A DNA stretch of 5,474 nt from JBOHPP01 sp050731755 (GCA_050731755.1 JBOHPP010000153.1:1-5474), one strand, 5' to 3'. Numbered from the stretch's first letter, positions 1 to 5,408 are shown. The notes: generated by a model not told the origin, from the letters alone. Program-made: numbers and translations.

Positions 1-665
1 AAGCTCCCGAATCGGTCGGCGCCCGCGGTGGGCAGGAAGGCGCCCACGCCCTCATGGACGCCGACGGCCAGGCTCCGTCGCTCGCACGCCGACCACAGCG
101 GCTCGTACGCCGGATCGTCCAGATTGCGGCCCCGGACCGGGTTGGGGCGAATGAAGATGCCCTTGAAGCCCCGGTCGGCCAGGCGCTCGACCTCCAGGAC
201 GGCGAGGGCGGGGTCGTGCAGCGCCACCAACATGCCGACCGGCTTGAGCCGCGCCGGCGCGTACGCACAGAACTCCACGATCCAGTCGTTGTAGGCGCGG
301 CAGATCGCCATGGCCAGGCCGGCGTCGAGGTCGTCGACGGCCGCCATATAGAGGCCCTGGGTCGGATAGAGAAACCCGACCTCGATGCCGCCGGCGTCCA
401 TTGCCCTGATCTGCGAGGGGGCGTCATAGCCCGCCTCCAGGTACTCCCCCAACCCCTCGCGCACGCGGGCCCGGAACGCCTCGTGCATCGCCGCGCTGAT
501 GCACTCCACGCGGGGCAACACCCGGCCGCCGCTCTCGAAGCCGATGCGGCCGCCTGGCCCGCGGCGGACGCGCGGCGCCTCGGCCCGGTACTGGGGGTCG
601 ATGTAGCGCTCCCACATCCCGACGGGCTCCATCACGTGCCCGTCGGCGTCGATGATCCGGAACAT
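1..665 (-). CDS. Amidohydrolase-2 family metal-dependent hydrolase, C-terminus cut by window edge
   Basis: Reading leftwards from an ATG at 663-665, an uninterrupted frame gives 221 residues and runs off the window, so this is roughly the first 60% of a protein whose family is usually about 350-390 residues. The start is well supported: GGGAGG lies 6 nt upstream (672-677), and the protein opens directly with the first beta-strand and metal motif IDADGHVMEP (D6, D8, H10), as amidohydrolase-2 (PF04909) proteins do. A second probable metal ligand is H204 in LAVGVHEGVG. The segment RGFKGIFIRPNPVRGR (about 166-180) is typical of the TIM-barrel core of this group. The family hydrolyses or decarboxylates small, often aromatic or cyclic carboxylic substrates; the substrate here cannot be read from sequence. 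It is divergent from the membrane protein gene at 740. The last metal and catalytic Asp/His motifs lie outside the window, so activity cannot be confirmed. The family call is firm and the specific function unknown. Confidence 0.9.
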   Translation of the reverse strand, partial: MFRIIDADGHVMEPVGMWERYIDPQYRAEAPRVRRGPGGRIGFESGGRVLPRVECISAAMHEAFRARVREGLGEYLEAGYDAPSQIRAMDAGGIEVGFLYPTQGLYMAAVDDLDAGLAMAICRAYNDWIVEFCAYAPARLKPVGMLVALHDPALAVLEVERLADRGFKGIFIRPNPVRGRNLDDPAYEPLWSACERRSLAVGVHEGVGAFLPTAGADRFGS

Positions 666-693
666 GGCGCGCCTCCCGGTGAGACCTGCTGCC

Positions 694-722
694 TAGGTAC
701 GCGATCACTGCAACGCTGTCAA
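694..722 (-). promoter_or_regulatory. Candidate sigma-70 promoter of the leftward amidohydrolase gene
   Basis: On the minus strand a perfect TTGACA -35 (717-722) is followed after exactly 17 bp by TACCTA (694-699) as a weak -10, which matches the TATAAT consensus only at its first two positions. The -10 ends 28 nt before the amidohydrolase ATG, leaving a short leader that contains the GGGAGG ribosome binding site. The position between divergent genes and the spacing support it; the poor -10 is the weak point. Confidence 0.5.
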
Positions 723-739
723 CGTCACCCAGCGTCCGC

Positions 740-1162
740 GTGACTGCCCGCCACCTCCTGATCGTGCTGGGCGGATGGCTCCTGGCCACCGCGCTGAGCC
801 TGCTTCTGGTAGTGATCGTGGTGGTGCGACTGCCCGTCACGTACTTCCTGGACGATCGGCCGGCGCCCGCCGCCGGCTCGCCCTGGGCGCGGCGGATCGT
901 CCGCATCGCTCGCAATGCCGCCGGCGTCGTGCTGATCCTGATCGGCCTCCTCCTCTCGGTCCCCGGCATCCCCGGGCAGGGGGTCCTGACGATCCTCATC
1001 GGGATCATGCTGGTGGATTTCCCGGGCCGGCGGCGCCTCGAGCGCCGCCTCGTTGCCGGGCCGGGCGTGTTGGCCACTCTCAACCGGGTGCGCGCCTGGT
1101 TCGGTCGACCCCCGCTGGTGCTCGGCGAGCCCCGGGTTGAAGACCACCCGCGAGAACCCTAG
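740..1162 (+). CDS. Small membrane protein, PGPGW-like family
   Basis: A 140-residue protein beginning at GTG 740 and ending at TAG 1160-1162. Residues about 6-29 form a long hydrophobic helix, followed by a polar Pro/Ala-rich loop (about 38-50) with a basic patch (WARRIVRIARN). A second hydrophobic stretch (about 61-75) then runs through a Gly/Pro turn SVPGIPGQGV into a third (82-93), and a strongly basic tail follows (FPGRRRLERRL). The TM - PG-x-PG turn - TM - basic end arrangement resembles the putative transmembrane PGPGW family (PF09656), although the exact PGPGW string is replaced by PGIPGQG. Function is unknown; it should sit in the inner membrane with the basic tail probably cytoplasmic. 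GTG 740 was chosen because the next in-frame candidate (GTG 764) would cut into the first helix. I see no Shine-Dalgarno before it, so it may be leaderless or weakly translated. It is divergent from the amidohydrolase and 59 bp upstream of the next gene. Confidence 0.78.
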   Translation: MTARHLLIVLGGWLLATALSLLLVVIVVVRLPVTYFLDDRPAPAAGSPWARRIVRIARNAAGVVLILIGLLLSVPGIPGQGVLTILIGIMLVDFPGRRRLERRLVAGPGVLATLNRVRAWFGRPPLVLGEPRVEDHPREP

Positions 1163-1187
1163 TCTTCTCCCTAACGTCACCGTCCCC

Positions 1188-1196
1188 TGCTATCCT
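1188..1196 (+). promoter_or_regulatory. Candidate extended -10 promoter element before the carboxymuconolactone decarboxylase-like gene
   Basis: TGCTATCCT places a TGn extension directly before TATCCT, which matches four of six -10 consensus positions. It ends 25 nt before the ATG at 1222, so transcription would start just upstream of the ribosome binding site. No convincing -35 is present (the best nearby is TTCTCC at 1165-1170 with an overlong 20-bp spacer), which fits extended -10 usage. A similar string occurs before two other genes in the window. Confidence 0.4.
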
Positions 1197-1207
1197 CTCG
1201 CCCACTC

Positions 1208-1215
1208 GTGAGGAG
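1208..1215 (+). promoter_or_regulatory. Ribosome binding site for the gene at 1222
   Basis: GTGAGGAG, containing a strong GAGGAG core, ends 6 nt before ATG 1222. It fixes the start of the carboxymuconolactone decarboxylase-like gene and argues for independent translation initiation rather than coupling to the membrane protein gene 59 bp upstream. Confidence 0.75.
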
Positions 1216-1221
1216 CGTCTG

Positions 1222-1761
1222 ATGGCTCGACTGCCCGACCCGCTGGACTCGCTCAGCCCCGAAGCCCAGAAGGTCTACGACAAGATCGTCGCCAAGCGAG
1301 GCCGCCTGCGCGGCCCCTATGAGCCGCTCATGCACCACCCGCCGCTGGCCGAGCGCGTGGCGGACCTCGGAGAGTATCTACGCTTCGGCTCCACGCTCCC
1401 CGGCGACGTGCGTGAGCTGGCCATCCTCATCACCGCACGAGCAGTGAGCCAGCCCTTCGAGTGGGTGGCCCACGCGCCCCTCGCCCGCGCGGCCGGGCTC
1501 CCCGAGGACGTGATCGAGCGCATCCGGACCCACGGCGATCTGTCCAAGCTGCCGCCGCGCTACGCGGCGGCCGCCCGCGTCGTCCACCACGCGCTGGCCT
1601 TCGAGTCCGTGCCCACCTCACTCCAGGACGACGTGCAGCGGACGCTGGGGACCGGCGGGCTCCTGGAGCTGGTGGCGCTGGCCGGGTACTACCGGCTGAT
1701 CGCCGGTGTGCTCAATGCCTTCGACGTGCCGGTGCCCGAGGGGACGCCGCCGCCCTTCTGA
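1222..1761 (+). CDS. Carboxymuconolactone decarboxylase (CMD/AhpD-like) family protein
   Basis: A complete 179-residue protein with ATG start, good ribosome binding site and TGA stop. The core lies at about residues 38-105: the family signature runs RELAILITARA (64-74), SQPFEWVAHAPLAR (76-89), then GLPEDVIERI (92-101). A second helical half (about 113-170) includes RVVHHAL and GYYRLIAGVLNAF. This matches the CMD domain (PF02627), an all-helical fold that usually forms trimers or hexamers. E80 and H84 correspond to the conserved acidic residue and His of the active-site region. The protein has no cysteine at all, so it cannot work like the AhpD peroxidase-type members that use a CxxC pair. It belongs to the common cysteine-free subgroup often found near amidohydrolases, hydratases or aromatic-degradation genes, whose substrate is unknown. 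Literal 4-carboxymuconolactone decarboxylase (PcaC) activity is possible but not supported by pca neighbours. It is followed 29 bp later by the ABC ATPase relic. Confidence 0.92.
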   Translation: MARLPDPLDSLSPEAQKVYDKIVAKRGRLRGPYEPLMHHPPLAERVADLGEYLRFGSTLPGDVRELAILITARAVSQPFEWVAHAPLARAAGLPEDVIERIRTHGDLSKLPPRYAAAARVVHHALAFESVPTSLQDDVQRTLGTGGLLELVALAGYYRLIAGVLNAFDVPVPEGTPPPF

Positions 1762-1790
1762 GCCGCCGGCGACGCGACGGGCGGCCCCCC

Positions 1791-2557
1791 TTGACGGGGG
1801 TGGGAGAGTCCACGACGGCCAAGCTCGTGCTGAAGCTCGAGGAGCCCACCGCCGGAACGCTGCGTTGGGAGGGCCGGGCCCTCCAGGGGCTCGCCGGGGA
1901 CGACCTGCGTGCCTATCGCCGGTCGGTGCAGGCCGTGTTCCAGGATCCCTACGCCTCGCTGAATCCGAGAATGCGGGTGGGCGACATCATTGTCGAGCCG
2001 CTGATCACGCACGAGCGGCTGGAGCGCCGTCAGGTCGACGAGCGCCTGCGCCGCCTGCTCGGCCTGGTCGGCCTTCCCGAACGCGCCCTCACCCTCTTCC
2101 CGCACGAGTTCTCGGGCGGCCAGCGACAGCGGATCGCCATCGCCCGCGCGCTGGCGCTGGAGCCCAAGCTGGTGGTCCTGGACGAGCCGGTCTCCGCCCT
2201 CGACGTGTCCATCCGCGCTCGGATCCTCAACCCTGCTCCGCGATCTACAGGCCCGACTGGGCCTCGCCTATCTCTTCATCGCCCACGACCTGGCCGCCGT
2301 CGCCCACATGAGCGACGTGGTGGCGGTGATGTACCTGGCAAGATCGTGGAGATCGGCGACGCCAAGACGGTGGCCACGCACCCGCGGCATCCGTACACGC
2401 AGGCGCTGTTCTCGGCGGCGCTGCCGTCGCACCCCTCCGAGGTTCGCGAGGAGATCGTCCTGGCCGGCGAGGTGCCGAGCCCGCTGGCGCCGCCAGCGGG
2501 CTGCCGCTTCCACCCGCGTTGCCCGAAGCCGCCTGTCACCTGTACGACAGGGTTTAG
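1791..2557 (+). pseudogene. Decayed DppF/OppF-type dipeptide/oligopeptide ABC transporter ATPase
   Basis: The remains of an ATP-binding subunit of a peptide/nickel ABC importer, about 255 codon-equivalents against the usual 320-340. Recognisable in order: the Q-loop region VQAVFQDPYASLNPRMRV (Gln codon 1941-1943), signature FSGGQRQR (2109-2132), Walker B LVVLDEP (2169-2189), D-loop SALD, the His switch IAHD (His codon 2284-2286), then the oligopeptide-transporter C-terminal region GCRFHPRCP. Lesions: (1) the N-terminal 40 or so residues before the P-loop are absent; (2) Walker A reads GVGESTTAKL where the family has VGESG(C/S)GKSTTAKL, i.e. five residues including the essential Lys are gone; (3) one extra C in the CCC at 2231-2233 shifts frame; (4) one missing G near 2337-2338 shifts it back, so the stretch with IAHDLAAVAHMSDVVAV is readable only in the intermediate frame; (5) a deletion after HPRCP leaves the ancestral ending ACHLYDRV-stop (2531-2557) out of frame. 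No permease or binding-protein genes adjoin it. It cannot encode a working ATPase as it stands. Single-base indels could be assembly errors, but the P-loop and terminal losses are harder to dismiss that way. Confidence 0.9.
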
Positions 2558-2684
2558 GGAAAACTCTCCCTCGAGGCCTTCGCCACCTCCGGCTTCAGAA
2601 GGTCGGGCGCCATAGCGCCGCCTTGTCGCATTTACAACCGACCGGCAATTCCCGAGAAACCACGTAGCAACCACCACGGGCCTG
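2558..2684 (+). other. Gap without a recognised gene between the ABC relic and the hydrolase gene
   Basis: About 127 bp with no supportable gene. The old reading frame of the ABC relic stays open to 2615, but the residues beyond 2530 look like noise. A short 5-bp GC hairpin (arms 2606-2610 and 2615-2619, loop CATA) lies here without a following T-run. A TTTACA at 2631-2636 resembles a -35 but has no usable -10 at the expected distance. Confidence 0.5.
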
Positions 2685-2693
2685 TGCTAGCCT
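2685..2693 (+). promoter_or_regulatory. Candidate extended -10 element before the MBL-fold hydrolase gene
   Basis: TGCTAGCCT resembles the TGn-extended -10 seen upstream of the gene at 1222 (TGCTATCCT). If it is used, transcription would begin near 2700. That would exclude the TTG at 2694 as the translation start and favour TTG 2703 or GTG 2712. The -10 hexamer TAGCCT is weak and no clear -35 is seen. Confidence 0.35.
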
Positions 2694-3737
2694 TTGCAGG
2701 CCTTGCGCTCGGTGCTCACGGTCCTGGTTTTCGTCAGCGTCGTCCTCGCCGACCTTCCGACGCTGTTCGCCGAGTCACCGCGATTCGGCCGTCCGACGCA
2801 CCACTTGGCGCGCGGCTTCCAGAACCTGAACCCCAAGTACGTGTACACGATGGCGGGGCGCGCGCGCCGGCTGTTGCTGCGCAGCGGGGAGCCGGCGCCG
2901 GCCCGGGGACCCGTCCCGACCGTGCTGGCCAACGACGGCCAGGCGCTCCGCGCCAACGGCCATCATCCGACGGTCACGTGGATCGGACACTCGACCTTCC
3001 TCGTGCAGCTCGACAGTGTGAACATCCTCACCGACCCCCACTGGGGCGAGCGGGCTAGCCCCATCGGCTTCGCCGGCCCCCGACGCCTCGTGCCGCCCGG
3101 GATCAAGTTCGAAGACCTGCCGCCCATTCACGCGGTGGTGATCTCCCACGACCACTATGACCACCTCGACGAAACGACCGTGCGTCGCATCGCGCGCGAG
3201 CACCATGCCACGTTCTTCGTCCCGCTCGGGATGAAAGCCTGGCTCGCCGACGTGGGAGTTCACGACGTGATCGAGCTGGATTGGTGGGAGGCCCGCGAGT
3301 TCCGGGGACTGGTCTTCACCTGCACGTCGGCCCAGCATTCCTCGGGCCGCGGGCTTCGCGATCAAAATCTCAGGTTATGGTCGTCCTGGGTGATCACGGG
3401 GCCGACGCGCCGCTTCTTCTTCGCGGGTGACACCGGCTATGACCCGTCTCTCGCCGAGATCGGCCGGCGGCTGGGCCCCTTCGACTTGGCCGCGATCCCG
3501 ATCGGCGGCTACTACGCCTTCCCGCAGCGCCACCCCAACCACCTGAATCCCGAAGAGGCGGTGGCGCTGTTCGAGGACGTGCAGGGTCGGCTCATGGTCC
3601 CTATGCACTGGGGCACCTTCGACATGAACCGGGAGCCGTTCCGCGAGCCCCCGGAGCGCCTGCTGCAGGAGGCGCTGCGCCGCGGCATCGAGGAGCGGAT
3701 CGCGGTGCTGAGTCCCGGCCAGACCGTTCCCTGGTAG
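2694..3737 (+). CDS. MBL-fold metal-dependent hydrolase, NAPE-PLD/UlaG-like, probably exported
   Basis: Up to 347 residues. The metallo-beta-lactamase core is complete: strand motif TWIGHSTFLVQ (94-104), LTDPHWGERASP (112-123), the HxHxDH metal site SHDHYDHLD (H152, H154, D156, H157), third His in TSAQHSSGRG (H215), bridging Asp in FFAGDTGYD (D246), and last His in VPMHWGTF (H305). GPFDLAAIPIGGYY (261-274) and HLNPEEAV (283-290) are typical of the subgroup resembling N-acylphosphatidylethanolamine phospholipase D, which cleaves a phosphodiester in a phospholipid; related bacterial proteins include UlaG-type lactonases. The substrate here is unknown. Residues about 6-26 are hydrophobic after an Arg and may be a signal peptide or membrane anchor (possible cleavage after TLFA), which would suit a lipid-facing enzyme outside the cytoplasm. 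The start is uncertain: TTG 2694, TTG 2703 and GTG 2712 are all in frame, none has a clear Shine-Dalgarno, and the longest is reported. Its stop TAG overlaps the GTG start of the next gene by one base, implying co-translation. Confidence 0.92.
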   Translation: MQALRSVLTVLVFVSVVLADLPTLFAESPRFGRPTHHLARGFQNLNPKYVYTMAGRARRLLLRSGEPAPARGPVPTVLANDGQALRANGHHPTVTWIGHSTFLVQLDSVNILTDPHWGERASPIGFAGPRRLVPPGIKFEDLPPIHAVVISHDHYDHLDETTVRRIAREHHATFFVPLGMKAWLADVGVHDVIELDWWEAREFRGLVFTCTSAQHSSGRGLRDQNLRLWSSWVITGPTRRFFFAGDTGYDPSLAEIGRRLGPFDLAAIPIGGYYAFPQRHPNHLNPEEAVALFEDVQGRLMVPMHWGTFDMNREPFREPPERLLQEALRRGIEERIAVLSPGQTVPW

Positions 3738-4729
3738 TGCGCGTCGACCTCCACACACACATCGTTCCCCCGGCGTGGGACGACTTTTCGGCGCGCTGGG
3801 GCGGCGGGGCGTGGCCCCGGGTGGTCCCCCGGGACGCCTGTCACGCCCTGCTGATGACCGGCGACAAGCCCTTCCGCGAGATCACCGACCAGGCCTGGAG
3901 CCCGGAGCGGCGGTTGGAGGACATGGAGCGGCTGGGCCTGGACCGGCAGGCGCTGTCGCCGCCGCCGGTCATGTTCTGCTACTGGGCCGAGCCCAAAGCC
4001 GGCCAGGCGTTCGCCCGGATGCAGAACGAGCACGTGGCCGCCGTCGTGGCCCGCCACCCCGCGCGCTTCGTCGGGATGGCGACGGTGCCGCTTCAGGACA
4101 TGGTCCTGGCCATCGCCGAGTTGCGCCATGCCCGCGACCAGCTGGGCCTCGGCGCCGTCGAGATCGGTACCTGTCCGGCCGGCCGCGACTTCGACGATCC
4201 CGCGCTGTTGCCGTTCTTCGAGGCCTGCCGTGATCTCGGAATGGCGGTCTTTGTCCACCCGGCGGTGCCTTTGATCGGTGTCGAGCGCATGTCTCGCTAT
4301 TACTTCCCTCTCATCGTGGGCAACCCGCTGGAGACGGCGCTGGCCATCGCCAAGCTCATCTACGGCGGCGTGCTGGAGCGGCTGCCCGATCTCCGCATCT
4401 GCTTCGCCCACGGGGGCGGGGCCTTTCCGTTCACGCTGCCCCGCCTGAACCATGGCTGGAAAGTTCGCCCTGAGGGCCCGGCCGCCATTCCCCGCGAGCC
4501 CGGGGAGTACGCTCGACGGCTATATTTCGATTCGTTGACGCTGAGCGCCGAGAACCTGAGATTCCTCGTCGCCCGGTTCGGGGCCGACCGCGTCATGCTG
4601 GGCAGTGATTATCCGTTCGACATGGGAGACCCCGACCCCGTCGGCTCGGTGGCGGCCGCTGGCTTCGACGCGCCCACGCGCGCCCGGATCGAAGGCGCCA
4701 CGGCGGCGACCTTTCTGGGGCTGGCGTGA
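3737..4729 (+). CDS. ACMSD-like amidohydrolase-superfamily decarboxylase
   Basis: A complete 330-residue protein, close to the 332-336 residues of known aminocarboxymuconate-semialdehyde decarboxylases (ACMSD), and alignable by eye end to end with the human enzyme. Metal ligands are present: DLHTH (H6, H8), VFVHP (H174) and SDYPF (D291). The catalytic His is H225 in FAHGGGAFPFT. The two substrate-carboxylate Arg positions appear as R46 (KPFRE) and R236 (TLPRLNHG). Other shared blocks are PPVMFCYWAEP (76-86), RFVGMATVPLQ (110-120), GAVEIGT (139-145) and IYGGVLERLP (208-217). ACMSD removes CO2 from 2-amino-3-carboxymuconate 6-semialdehyde in tryptophan (kynurenine) or 2-nitrobenzoate catabolism, but no other gene of those pathways is here. 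Two positions differ from canonical ACMSD as I recall it: the stacking Trp of the PWLVG block is L192 (PLIVGNP), and the His of the DSLTH-type block is Leu (DSLTLS, L269). The true substrate may therefore differ; related 5-carboxyvanillate or resorcylate decarboxylases are alternatives. The GTG start at 3737 overlaps the upstream stop (TAGTG), so translation is probably coupled. Confidence 0.92.
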   Translation: MRVDLHTHIVPPAWDDFSARWGGGAWPRVVPRDACHALLMTGDKPFREITDQAWSPERRLEDMERLGLDRQALSPPPVMFCYWAEPKAGQAFARMQNEHVAAVVARHPARFVGMATVPLQDMVLAIAELRHARDQLGLGAVEIGTCPAGRDFDDPALLPFFEACRDLGMAVFVHPAVPLIGVERMSRYYFPLIVGNPLETALAIAKLIYGGVLERLPDLRICFAHGGGAFPFTLPRLNHGWKVRPEGPAAIPREPGEYARRLYFDSLTLSAENLRFLVARFGADRVMLGSDYPFDMGDPDPVGSVAAAGFDAPTRARIEGATAATFLGLA

Positions 4730-4730
4730 T

Positions 4731-4746
4731 CGCGGCCGCTGCCGCG
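4731..4746 (+). other. GC-rich hairpin immediately after the ACMSD-like stop codon
   Basis: The arms CGCGGC (4731-4736) and GCCGCG (4741-4746) pair perfectly over 6 bp with a 4-nt loop CGCT, beginning one base after the TGA. There is no U-run after it (CGGAAGATATTCC follows), so it is not a standard intrinsic terminator. It could mark the 3' end of the two-gene transcript or be chance in GC-rich DNA. Confidence 0.3.
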
Positions 4747-4817
4747 CGGAAGATATTCCTTGAGCCGACGCCCCGGAGCGCGGAAACTGTGCGGAGATGA
4801 TCCCGCGCACCGGGCCA

Positions 4818-4844
4818 CCGCCGCCTCGCCCCCGCCGCCTCGCC
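4818..4844 (+). repeat. Two-copy 13-bp direct repeat
   Basis: CCGCCGCCTCGCC occurs at 4818-4830 and again at 4832-4844, identical and separated by a single C, in the noncoding gap before the small basic protein gene. It looks like a local duplication in low-complexity GC-rich DNA. No function is apparent. Confidence 0.6.
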
Positions 4845-4872
4845 GGCCGGACCCGAGGGGCGTAGTCCCGGC

Positions 4873-5163
4873 ATGGCCCGCCGCCGCAACTACGGCTTCG
4901 AGCGCCGCCGCCGGGAGGACCAGCGCCGCGCCAAGCAGGAAGCCAAGACCCAACGACGCGCCGAGAAAGACGCCGCCGGTCGCATCGGACCCGAGATGGG
5001 CGAGGCCCAGGACACGGGCGCTCCCGCTGGGCTCTGGGAATGGTTCTCGCCGAGCCGGACCCGGACGGTGGCCACGCCGCCGAAGACGCGTCCCTCGGCC
5101 GATCCTCCCGACGACTGGATCCTCCTCACCGAGGTCGCCGAGCCTGACGTGCCCGAGGCCTGA
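4873..5163 (+). CDS. Small hypothetical protein with highly basic RRRNYGFERR N-terminus
   Basis: A 96-residue frame from ATG 4873 to TGA 5161-5163. Residues 1-32 are extremely basic and probably one helix (MARRRNYGFERRRREDQ then RRAKQEAKTQRRAEK). A middle part rich in Gly, Pro, Ser and Thr includes LWEWFSPSRT (54-63), and the acidic end reads PPDDWILLTEVAEPD (78-92). The NYGFE-type motif followed by an Arg/Lys/Glu helix is one I associate with short uncharacterised proteins widespread in proteobacteria and relatives, which supports a real gene. No enzymatic domain is visible; RNA or nucleic-acid binding is conceivable from charge alone but is only inference. The ribosome binding site is weak: GAGGGG at 4855-4860 sits 12 nt upstream. 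It is convergent with the CDGSH gene, with only 12 bp between the stops and no terminator hairpin there. Confidence 0.72.
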   Translation: MARRRNYGFERRRREDQRRAKQEAKTQRRAEKDAAGRIGPEMGEAQDTGAPAGLWEWFSPSRTRTVATPPKTRPSADPPDDWILLTEVAEPDVPEA

Positions 5164-5175
5164 GGGAGGCGCGGG

Positions 5176-5397
5176 CTACTTCTTCTGCTGCTGGGCGACC
5201 GCCGCTTCCGCGGCCTGGAATCCGAGCTTGCTGTGGGTGCCGTCGCAGAACGGTTTGGTCACCGAGCCGCCGCAACGGCAGAGGGCGATGCGGGGCCGCC
5301 CCGTGGTATCGACGCGGGCCCCGGTGGGGTCGTAGAGCTCGACGTCGCCTTCCACCAGGTAGGGACCGTTGGGACGGCAAGAAATCTTGACGGTCAT
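5176..5397 (-). CDS. CDGSH iron-sulfur domain protein
   Basis: A 73-residue protein read leftwards from ATG 5395-5397 to TAG 5176-5178. It carries a perfect CDGSH-type cluster motif CRCGGSVTKPFCDGTH, with three Cys and one His (C40, C42, C51, H55) that bind a [2Fe-2S] cluster in the mitoNEET family (PF09360). The order C-x-C-x2-S-x3-P-x-C-D-G-T-H fits exactly. The part before it (PNGPYLVEGDVELYDPTG) is the usual small beta region of single-motif bacterial members. It ends in an Ala/Gln/Lys tail without a membrane anchor, so a soluble cytosolic protein is likely. Roles of bacterial members are poorly known; electron or cluster transfer and redox sensing are the usual suggestions. A longer frame with 21 extra N-terminal residues exists, but the AGGAGG (5403-5408) 5 nt before ATG 5397 and the family-typical start make this the better choice. 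The upstream region holds a promoter-like element inside a palindrome. Confidence 0.95.
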   Translation of the reverse strand: MTVKISCRPNGPYLVEGDVELYDPTGARVDTTGRPRIALCRCGGSVTKPFCDGTHSKLGFQAAEAAVAQQQKK

Positions 5398-5402
5398 CGA
5401 GT

Positions 5403-5408
5403 CCTCCT
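5403..5408 (-). promoter_or_regulatory. Ribosome binding site of the CDGSH gene
   Basis: On the minus strand a perfect AGGAGG lies 5 nt before the ATG at 5397. It decides the start in favour of the 73-residue protein over an in-frame ATG further upstream at 5458-5460. Confidence 0.8.

Noticed and set aside
54..743. Long plus-strand open frame over the left end (229 codons)
   Set aside because: It lies antisense to the amidohydrolase frame, has no recognisable domain and is rich in Arg, Ala and His, as GC-rich shadow frames are. The minus-strand frame has clear family motifs and a ribosome binding site.
2606..2619. Hairpin GGCGC-CATA-GCGCC as a terminator of the ABC relic
   Set aside because: Only 5 bp of stem and no T-run after it; likely by chance at this GC content.
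3512..4453. Long minus-strand open frame (313 codons) under the MBL and ACMSD-like genes
   Set aside because: It is complementary to two strongly recognised genes, crosses their junction, and its translation shows no family motif. Open antisense frames are expected at this GC content.
4760..4788. TTGAGC-N17-GAAACT as a promoter for the small basic gene
   Set aside because: The -10 matches only three of six positions and the gene start is 84 bp further on; too weak to list as a feature.
4796..4864. Possible 22-codon leader peptide starting MIPRTG before the small basic gene
   Set aside because: The GGAG abuts the ATG with no spacer, the composition is Pro/Arg low-complexity, and no attenuator structure follows.
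4760..5335. Plus-strand open frame (191 codons) spanning the small basic gene and the CDGSH gene
   Set aside because: Its composition is low-complexity Arg/Pro/Ser, and it runs antisense through the CDGSH motif and out of frame with the basic protein.
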